Assembly (NCBI GenBank): GCA_964517075.1
Contig: CAZFAT010000329.1
Location: forward strand, 1-10,808
Source of the DNA: CAZFAT01 sp964517075
Lineage (GTDB): Bacteria; Acidobacteriota; Vicinamibacteria; Vicinamibacterales; SCN-69-37
Direction: 5' to 3'
DNA: 10,808 nt
Position 1 is the stretch's first letter. Every line of letters begins with the position of its first letter. The position numbers and the translations under genes are program-made. Positions 5,949-10,808 of the stretch are shown here, piece by piece. The notes under the pieces were generated by a model. The model saw only the letters and a list, made by a program, of their open reading frames with translations. It did not search any database and was not told where the DNA came from.

Positions 5949-8200
5949 TACCCGACCGTCACCACCATCATCGTGGCGTCGTCGAATGGCTCGCGGCCGG
6001 CGCGGAACGCGCTGATCTCGGCCTCTACCCGGGCCAGCACGTCGGCCTCGCCGGCGGCCGCCAGCAGAAGCGCCTCGAGCCGCTCGGTGGTGAACATCTC
6101 GCCCTGCCTGTTTTCGGCCTCGACGCAGCCGTCGGTGTAGAAGAACAGGCGGTCGCCGGGTTCGAGCGCCGCGCGCGCTTCCGCATAGCCGCGGCCCGCG
6201 AGCAGACCCACCGGCAGCCCCGAGGAGAACATTTTCTCGAGGCGCGGCCCCGCCCGCAGGATGAACTGCGGGTTGTGCCCCGCGTTCACGTACCGCAGCT
6301 CGCGCGTCGCCGGATTCAGCACGCCCACGAACAGGGTGGCGTAGACGGGCCCCGGCGTGTTGCTTTCGATGTCCACATCGAGTTCGCGCGCAATGGCGGC
6401 AAGATCCTGCCCGAGCGCCAGACGCGTGCGCAGCGACGCCTGCAGGTTGGCCATCAGCAGCGCCGCGCCGACGCCCTTGCCCGAGACGTCACCGACGAGC
6501 AGCGCCACCGCGCCGTCGCTCAGCACGAAGTAATTGAAGAAGTCGCCGCCGACTTCGCGCGCCGGCACCGACACGCCACTGACCTGAACGAGACCGACCT
6601 GCAGCGGCCCGTGCGGCAGCATGTCGTGCTGGATCTGGCGGCCAAGCTCCAGTTCGCCCCGGAGCCGCTCCTGGCCCACGGCGGCCTTCTGATGCTGCTC
6701 GACGTCTGCGGCCATCTGATTGAAGGCGCGGGCCAGCTCGCCCACCTCGTCGTTCGCCTTGACCGTCACCCGGGCGCGATAGTCGCCGCTCGCGAGGCGG
6801 CGGACGCCTTCGCCGAGCGTCGTGAGGTTTCGCGTCAGACGCGACGCCAAGGGCACGATGCCGATCAGCGCCAGACCGATCAGGCCCAGCCCCAGACCGA
6901 CCGTGCGCGCCGTCGCCCGCCGCAGCTCGTTCAGGGCCTCGCCCATCGGCCGGGCGATGCCGAGTTTGAGGCCCGATCCCGCCGGCCCCGCGGTGGTGAC
7001 GACAATCCAGTCGGTCAGCACGGTCGCTCCAGGCGGGGTGTCAGGTCGGGCCACGTCGCCAAGCGCCGCGATTCCGGCCCGCTCGGCGACCCCGGGCGCG
7101 AAGACCTGGCCGTCGCTCGTCACGGCAAACGGCACCTCGCCGCGCGTGCGACGACGGGTGAAGACCGTCGCGAAGAGATTGGTGAGGTTCACCTCGGCGT
7201 TCGCCTGGCGGACGACTTCCCCGTCCCGCTCCAGGCGCACGTCGAGGCGGCTGCCGGTCAGTCGCTGCGTCCAGGCCATCTCCGATGGAGCCGGAGACGC
7301 GCCTGCCGCCGCTGACGCCGTGCGCGAAGTCCCGGACGCCGCGTCGGCGGAGGCTGCCGACGTCCCGCGGCGCGCGTCGGCTGCCACCTCGCGCGCTTTC
7401 GCGTCGGCGGCCTGCTGGGCCGCCGCGACCTTCTTCTGCAGCTCCTGCCGGCCGAGTTCGATGCCCTGGGCGATGCCAAGCATCCGCTGATTGGCTTGCG
7501 CGACGATCCGCTGGCGTTCATCAGAGGAGAGCCGATCCCAGTCCTCGGTCCCCACCAGCTGGGCCATGATCTCGCGCCGGATCGGCATCAGGTCGATGAG
7601 GATACGATCCGGGTTGGTCTGAGCTGCGTCCGGAGGCCCTCCGCGCCGGGGCTCGGGTGCCGGCTCACCGTCGCGGCCTCCGGGCCCGGCGTCCGCTCGC
7701 GGGCCGCCGTCTCCGCGCCGGCCGCGCCCGCCGCGATTGCCGTCGCGATTGCCATCGCGCCGGCCGCCAAAACCTCGAGCGCCGCGGACCTCGATGTTGT
7801 TGATCAGCATCGCGACGTCGCCGAGCGTCTCTGCCACCTGGTCGGGTGGTGTGGAACCGGCCGCCTCAACCGGCGCGGGCGGTGCCGCGGGCGGCGGCGG
7901 AGGTGGCGGCGGAGGCGAGGGTGCCCCCGGTCCGGTGGGCAGCGTCTCGAGCTCCGCCGCCGCCGGGGTGAGGGCCACGGTTTCGTCAGACAGCGCCATC
8001 ACGCTGCCCACCCGCTCGCCGAGCAGCGCCATCACGAACTCCATCCGCTGCGTGAGCTCGGCGGCCAGTTGCTCCGCCTCGTTGACCGCCGCCTCGCGGA
8101 CGCCGCGGGCGTTGCTGCGATAGGTGTAGTAGGTCACGGCGCCGAGCGGCACGACGGACAGGACGAAGAAGGCCACGATCAGGCGAAGCCGCAGGCTCAT
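5948..8200 (-). CDS. Membrane sensor PP2C phosphatase (HAMP plus SpoIIE/RsbU-type domain)
   Basis: Probable signal-transducing serine/threonine phosphatase, 750 residues. One membrane segment (about 6-25) and a second (about 432-454) enclose a roughly 400-residue extracytoplasmic region. Its distal part (about 340-425, including EVPFAVTSDGQVFAPG and GLKLGIARPMG) resembles the membrane-proximal half of Cache sensors. A HAMP domain (about 451-506, with ANDEVGELARAFNQM) and a helical linker lead to the PP2C domain (about 530-750). The metal-binding acidic residues are all there: D553 (EVGGDFF), D571 (GDVSGKG), D690 (YTDG) and D740-D741 (FDDAT), so it should be active. Odd: the sensor carries a run of nine prolines (96-104), a Gly/Arg/Asp-rich segment (about 140-190) and an Ala/Ser-rich segment (about 255-306). 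RsbU relatives dephosphorylate anti-anti-sigma proteins, but no such partner or anti-sigma factor is in view. It lies 33 nt after the exonuclease gene and is probably cotranscribed. Shine-Dalgarno is weak. Confidence 0.9.
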   Translation of the reverse strand: MSLRLRLIVAFFVLSVVPLGAVTYYTYRSNARGVREAAVNEAEQLAAELTQRMEFVMALLGERVGSVMALSDETVALTPAAAELETLPTGPGAPSPPPPPPPPPAAPPAPVEAAGSTPPDQVAETLGDVAMLINNIEVRGARGFGGRRDGNRDGNRGGRGRRGDGGPRADAGPGGRDGEPAPEPRRGGPPDAAQTNPDRILIDLMPIRREIMAQLVGTEDWDRLSSDERQRIVAQANQRMLGIAQGIELGRQELQKKVAAAQQAADAKAREVAADARRGTSAASADAASGTSRTASAAAGASPAPSEMAWTQRLTGSRLDVRLERDGEVVRQANAEVNLTNLFATVFTRRRTRGEVPFAVTSDGQVFAPGVAERAGIAALGDVARPDTPPGATVLTDWIVVTTAGPAGSGLKLGIARPMGEALNELRRATARTVGLGLGLIGLALIGIVPLASRLTRNLTTLGEGVRRLASGDYRARVTVKANDEVGELARAFNQMAADVEQHQKAAVGQERLRGELELGRQIQHDMLPHGPLQVGLVQVSGVSVPAREVGGDFFNYFVLSDGAVALLVGDVSGKGVGAALLMANLQASLRTRLALGQDLAAIARELDVDIESNTPGPVYATLFVGVLNPATRELRYVNAGHNPQFILRAGPRLEKMFSSGLPVGLLAGRGYAEARAALEPGDRLFFYTDGCVEAENRQGEMFTTERLEALLLAAAGEADVLARVEAEISAFRAGREPFDDATMMVVTVG
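7735..7758 (-). repeat. 12-nt tandem repeat inside the phosphatase gene
   Basis: GATTGCCGTCGC (7735-7746) is followed directly by GATTGCCATCGC (7747-7758), differing at one base. On the coding strand this gives the repeated Arg-Asp-Gly-Asn motif (about 148-155) of the Gly/Arg/Asp-rich sensor segment. It looks like an in-frame duplication. Confidence 0.75.
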
Positions 8201-8233
8201 GAGTGGATCCGTCGATGAGGGGAGCGTCCTACT

Positions 8234-8986
8234 CTACCTCGACGCGAACGAGGCGACGACCGGGGCGTGATCGCTCGCGCCGAACTCCCGCATGGACACC
8301 GCGCGCTCGGCGCGGGCCGCCAGCCCCTCGGGCGCCAGCACGTAGTCGATGCGCCAGCCGATGTTGCGCTGCCGCAGGTTGCGCCAGGGCGCCCACCAGG
8401 TGAAGAGCTCGTCGTTCGCCGGGTCGAGCGTGCGCCCCACGTCGACCAGACCGGTGTCGAGCAGGCGCGCGATGAGCGCCCGCTCCTCCGGCCGGGTCCC
8501 CACCTGCTGGGGCTTACGCTCCTTGGGGTGGACGTCACGCTCCTCCCGGGCCACGTTGAGATCGCCACAGACAAGTAACGGCCGATCGGCCTTCTGCATT
8601 TCACCCGCCCACGCGACGAGCTTCTCGAGGAACTCCAGCTTCGCCGGGTAGTCCTTCCCGCCGTTCGGCACGTAGACAGACGCCACGGTCAGACTCCCGA
8701 GGTCGGCCGCGACGATTCGCTGTTCCCGATCGAATGAGGGGTGAGTGAACTGGGGTCGATCCTGACACAGGCTGTGGCGCAGCAGAAGGGCGACGCCCGA
8801 ATAGCCGCCGAGACCGTGCCAGTAGCACCAATAGTCACTCGCGCTGACGAGGAGCTCGGGCACCTTGTCAGGCGCCGCCTTGATTTCCTGCAGGCAAAGG
8901 ACCTCGGGCTGTTCGGCGGCGACCAGCGCCGCGAGCTCGGCCTGCCGGGCGCGGACGCCGTTGACGTTCCAGGTGAGGATCTTCAC
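8234..8986 (-). CDS. xth: Exodeoxyribonuclease III-type AP endonuclease (xth/ExoA family)
   Basis: Cytoplasmic DNA repair enzyme of the endonuclease/exonuclease/phosphatase fold: it cuts DNA at abasic sites and has 3'-5' exonuclease and 3'-repair activity in the family. The GTG at 8986 gives 250 residues, close to the usual 250-270, with the typical start MKILTWNVNGVRAR. Catalytic residues are in place: N7, E34 (CLQEIK), Y105 (VYVPNG), D142 and N144 (GDLNVA), D214 (GWRIDYVLA), D239 and H240 (SDHAPV). The GTG overlaps the stop of the aminotransferase gene (GTGA at 8983-8986) and no good Shine-Dalgarno precedes it, which points to translational coupling. The frame stays open far upstream through the aminotransferase gene, but that extension has no family resemblance, so the GTG is chosen. 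The pairing with an aminotransferase is not one I recognise. Confidence 0.94.
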   Translation of the reverse strand: MKILTWNVNGVRARQAELAALVAAEQPEVLCLQEIKAAPDKVPELLVSASDYWCYWHGLGGYSGVALLLRHSLCQDRPQFTHPSFDREQRIVAADLGSLTVASVYVPNGGKDYPAKLEFLEKLVAWAGEMQKADRPLLVCGDLNVAREERDVHPKERKPQQVGTRPEERALIARLLDTGLVDVGRTLDPANDELFTWWAPWRNLRQRNIGWRIDYVLAPEGLAARAERAVSMREFGASDHAPVVASFASR

Positions 8987-10173
8987 GCGGCAGCCAGGAC
9001 GCGAAGTCCGGCCACGAGGCGGCGGACGCCTTCCTCGACGAGCGGCTGGTCGAGCGCGCCGTACGAGATGCGGAGCGAGCAGCCGGCCCGATCGCCGAAC
9101 GCCGATCCGGGAATCGCGGCCACGCCGAACTCCCGAATCAGCCGCTCGCAGCAGGCCAGGGGGTCGAGCCGCGTGGGCACCCGCAGAAAGAAATAGAACG
9201 CGCCGGCGGCGGGCGGAATCTCGCACGGGATGCCTGGGGCGCTGAGGGCCTGGAACACGGCGTGGCGGCGGCGATCCAACGCCTCCAGGTGCCCCGCGGC
9301 GTGGGCGCGACCGACGCGCAGCGCGGCCGCCGCGGCGGCCTGCGAGATTGACGGCGCCGCGATCAGCAGCGTGTCCTGAATCTTGTTGACCGCGTGCCAC
9401 AACGATTCGGGAATCACCATGTAGCCGACGCGCCAGCTCGCCATGCCATACGCCTTCGACAACGAGAACAGCGAGATCGTGTGGTCCGCGGCTCCCGGCA
9501 CCGATCCCGGCGAGAAGTGCGCCGCGTCGTCGTACACGAAGTATTCGTAGGCCTCGTCGTGCACGTGAAAGAGGCCGGCGTCGCGGCAGAGCGCGTTGAC
9601 CGCGCGCAGCGCGCGTTCGGGATACACGGCGCCCGTCGGGTTGTTGGGCGAGACGGTAACGACCGCGCGTGTGCTCGGCGTGATCGCGCGGCCAATCGCG
9701 GCGAGGTCGAGCTGCCAGTCCGGCGCGGTCGGCACCGGCACTGGCCGGGCGCCGGCGATGGCCACGGCCATCTCGTGGTTGAAGTAATACGGCGTGGGCA
9801 GAATCACCTCGTCGCCGGGGTCGGTCAGGGCCAAGACGGCGTTCATGAACGCGAGGTTGCCGCCGGCGGTGACGACCACACGGCTGTCCGGTCGAACCCG
9901 GATGCCGTTCTCGGCCGCGAGTTTCTGCTCGATGATCTCGATGAGCGCGGGCAGGCCCTCCACCGGCCCGTAGCGATGATCCGCCGCCGAGCCGCCAAAC
10001 GACCGCGCCGCCTCGAGCGCGGCCGCGGGAGGCCCGTAGGCCACGACGCCCTGACCGAGCGAGATCGTCCCTGGCGTGTCCGCGATCCATCGGCTGACGA
10101 CCGGAATCACCGGCGTCTGCACGCCGGCGAGCCGACGACTCTCCGTGAAGGCGCCGGTGGATTTCCCCGTCAC
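8983..10173 (-). CDS. Class I/II pyridoxal-phosphate aminotransferase (AspC/aromatic type)
   Basis: Cytoplasmic fold-type I PLP enzyme that transfers amino groups between an amino acid and a 2-oxo acid; 396 residues, as expected. The near N-terminal part reads VQTPVIPVV and ISLGQGVVAYGPP. Cofactor and substrate residues are visible: SPNNPTG (N178), HDEAYEYF (D206, Y209), SLSKAYGMASWRVGY with the PLP lysine K240 and phosphate-binding R248, and the carboxylate-binding arginine R368 (LRIS). The text resembles general aspartate/aromatic-type transaminases, and cyanobacterial relatives in particular, but the substrate cannot be fixed. The GTG start at 10173 overlaps the stop of the GNAT-like gene (GTGA, 10170-10173); an AGG about 10 nt upstream is a marginal Shine-Dalgarno. 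No later in-frame start would keep the conserved N-terminus. The downstream exonuclease gene is joined by a second GTGA overlap. Confidence 0.92.
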   Translation of the reverse strand: MTGKSTGAFTESRRLAGVQTPVIPVVSRWIADTPGTISLGQGVVAYGPPAAALEAARSFGGSAADHRYGPVEGLPALIEIIEQKLAAENGIRVRPDSRVVVTAGGNLAFMNAVLALTDPGDEVILPTPYYFNHEMAVAIAGARPVPVPTAPDWQLDLAAIGRAITPSTRAVVTVSPNNPTGAVYPERALRAVNALCRDAGLFHVHDEAYEYFVYDDAAHFSPGSVPGAADHTISLFSLSKAYGMASWRVGYMVIPESLWHAVNKIQDTLLIAAPSISQAAAAAALRVGRAHAAGHLEALDRRRHAVFQALSAPGIPCEIPPAAGAFYFFLRVPTRLDPLACCERLIREFGVAAIPGSAFGDRAGCSLRISYGALDQPLVEEGVRRLVAGLRVLAAA

Positions 10174-10766
10174 ACCCGGGTGACCTGCCGGCGGCTCCGA
10201 TGCGCGTCGAGCACGAACGTCCCCAGCCGCTTGCTGAGATAGACCTTCGACTCGAGCGAATCAGCGGCGGGCTCGAGCTTCACGACGTTGAACTGGAGGC
10301 TGTCGAGCGTCCCGCGCATGTCGTAGTAGCGGTTCTTGGTCTTGACGACGACCTCGCCGTATCCCGTGGTCACGGCCCAGACTTCCTGTTCCTCCGTCAG
10401 TGCGCGGAAATGGCCCTGGCTGCGCCAGTCGAGGCGCGTCGCGCCCAGCCAGTTGTAGAGGACGCGCTGCTCGGCAAAGTCCACCGCGTCGCGCAGACGC
10501 TCGACCAGGTCGGCGAGCGTCGGATCGGTCTCCTCGCCGCGCAACTCGTGCGAGACCTTGTATGAGACGGGCACGACAGTCGCCGAATCGTCGGGCAGGG
10601 GGGCCTCGGCCATCAGGATCTGATAGTCGCGGCCCTCGAGCCGCTGCATGATCTCGGCGGCGGACTTCCGCTTCGGGAACTCGCTGAAGTACTCCTCGAT
10701 GTAGCCGATCTCGAGCGCCCCCTGCTGCAGGGGATACTCGCGGATCAGGTAGTTCGGGCTGCTCAT
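10170..10766 (-). CDS. GNAT-like N-acetyltransferase family protein (uncharacterised)
   Basis: 198 residues, predicted soluble, with no signal peptide or membrane segment. The C-terminal half fits the GNAT acyl-CoA fold: a strand (VLYNWLG, 102-108), a pyrophosphate-loop-like RSQGHFR (115-121) followed by a helix (ALTEEQEVWA), a strand (GEVVVKTKN, 137-145) and a helix-strand with N145 and LDSLQFNVV, matching GNAT motifs A and B. The canonical loop would be Q/R-x-x-G-x-G/A; here the last Gly/Ala position is Phe. The N-terminal half (to about 90) is acidic and less typical; LVERLRDAV may be a helix. The substrate is unknown; the translationally coupled aminotransferase makes an amino acid or amine possible, which is inference. 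GGAG 5 nt before the ATG supports the start, and that ATG overlaps the stop of a possible upstream gene. Confidence 0.75.
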   Translation of the reverse strand: MSSPNYLIREYPLQQGALEIGYIEEYFSEFPKRKSAAEIMQRLEGRDYQILMAEAPLPDDSATVVPVSYKVSHELRGEETDPTLADLVERLRDAVDFAEQRVLYNWLGATRLDWRSQGHFRALTEEQEVWAVTTGYGEVVVKTKNRYYDMRGTLDSLQFNVVKLEPAADSLESKVYLSKRLGTFVLDAHRSRRQVTRV

Positions 10767-10808
10767 GTCTGCTCCGGGGAACCGGCCTGGCCCGCCGGTG
10801 GCGCCAGG
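10763..10808 (-). CDS. C-terminal fragment of an upstream gene (partial, unidentified)
   Basis: A minus-strand frame enters from the right edge and ends at a TGA (10765-10763) that overlaps the ATG of the GNAT-like gene as ATGA. The visible tail is LAPPAGQAGSPEQT, a plausible disordered C-terminus. The overlap matches the two GTGA junctions further along the operon. With only 14 residues the call depends on context; the frame of the GNAT-like gene is open here too. Confidence 0.4.
   Translation of the reverse strand, partial: LAPPAGQAGSPEQT
10772..10775 (-). promoter_or_regulatory. Ribosome binding site of the GNAT-like gene
   Basis: GGAG on the minus strand, 5 nt before the ATG at 10766, supports that start. 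It would lie within the end of the putative upstream gene. Confidence 0.55.
10781..10808. other. Two competing short inverted repeats at the right edge
   Basis: ACCGGC (10781-10786) pairs with GCCGGT (10794-10799) across a 7-nt loop. CCTGGC (10786-10791) pairs with GCCAGG (10803-10808) across 11 nt. The two stems exclude each other. No T-run follows, so this is not a standard terminator; in DNA this rich in GC, 6-bp stems arise easily by chance. Confidence 0.35.

Noticed and set aside
6275..7315. Open frame on the plus strand opposite the phosphatase gene
   Set aside because: Low-complexity Arg/His/Ala-rich product, antisense to a gene with full catalytic motifs.
7889..7915. GGC/GGA-rich run on the plus strand as a possible structural element or CRISPR-like repeat
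   Set aside because: It is simply the coding sequence of nine prolines in the phosphatase; there are no spacers.
8987..10090. N-terminal extension of the exonuclease frame through the aminotransferase gene (618 residues in all)
   Set aside because: The extension is an Arg/Gly-rich shadow of the aminotransferase in another frame. The exonuclease has a complete family N-terminus from the GTG at 8986.

Overview
The window is very GC-rich DNA with almost no non-coding space, from a Gram-negative (double-membrane) bacterium: it encodes a complete tripartite envelope efflux system including an outer-membrane channel. No marker gene fixes the lineage. The high GC, tight packing, gene style and a short CTTTGAG-like heptamer run between genes remind me of Acidobacteriota (Vicinamibacteria-like), but this is an impression, not a demonstration.

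Left half, plus strand (1-5916): a likely C-terminal fragment of an upstream gene overlaps, by ATGA, a TolC-type outer-membrane channel (79-1554). A periplasmic adaptor (1640-2731) and an RND-superfamily inner-membrane pump of HAE1 type (2755-5916) follow. The three form a self-contained efflux operon that moves substrates from periplasm or inner membrane to the outside, driven by proton flow. No promoter or regulator is visible; the regulator, if local, would lie left of the window.

Right half, minus strand (10808-5948), transcribed towards the efflux operon: a likely gene tail at the right edge, a GNAT-like protein (10766-10170), a class I/II PLP aminotransferase (10173-8983), an exodeoxyribonuclease III-type endonuclease (8986-8234) and, after 33 nt, a membrane-anchored HAMP plus SpoIIE/RsbU-type PP2C phosphatase (8200-5948). 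The first junctions are 4-nt stop/start overlaps (ATGA, GTGA, GTGA), so the set is probably translated in a coupled way although its members have no obvious shared pathway.

The two operons converge across a 31-nt gap (5917-5947) with no recognisable intrinsic terminator. I see no mobile element, CRISPR array, tRNA or rRNA. Nothing here amounts to a clearly new system. The points most worth a second look are the low-complexity sensor region of the phosphatase, the mixed coupled minus-strand operon, the poorly characterised GNAT-like protein and the cysteine-bearing loop of the TolC homologue.
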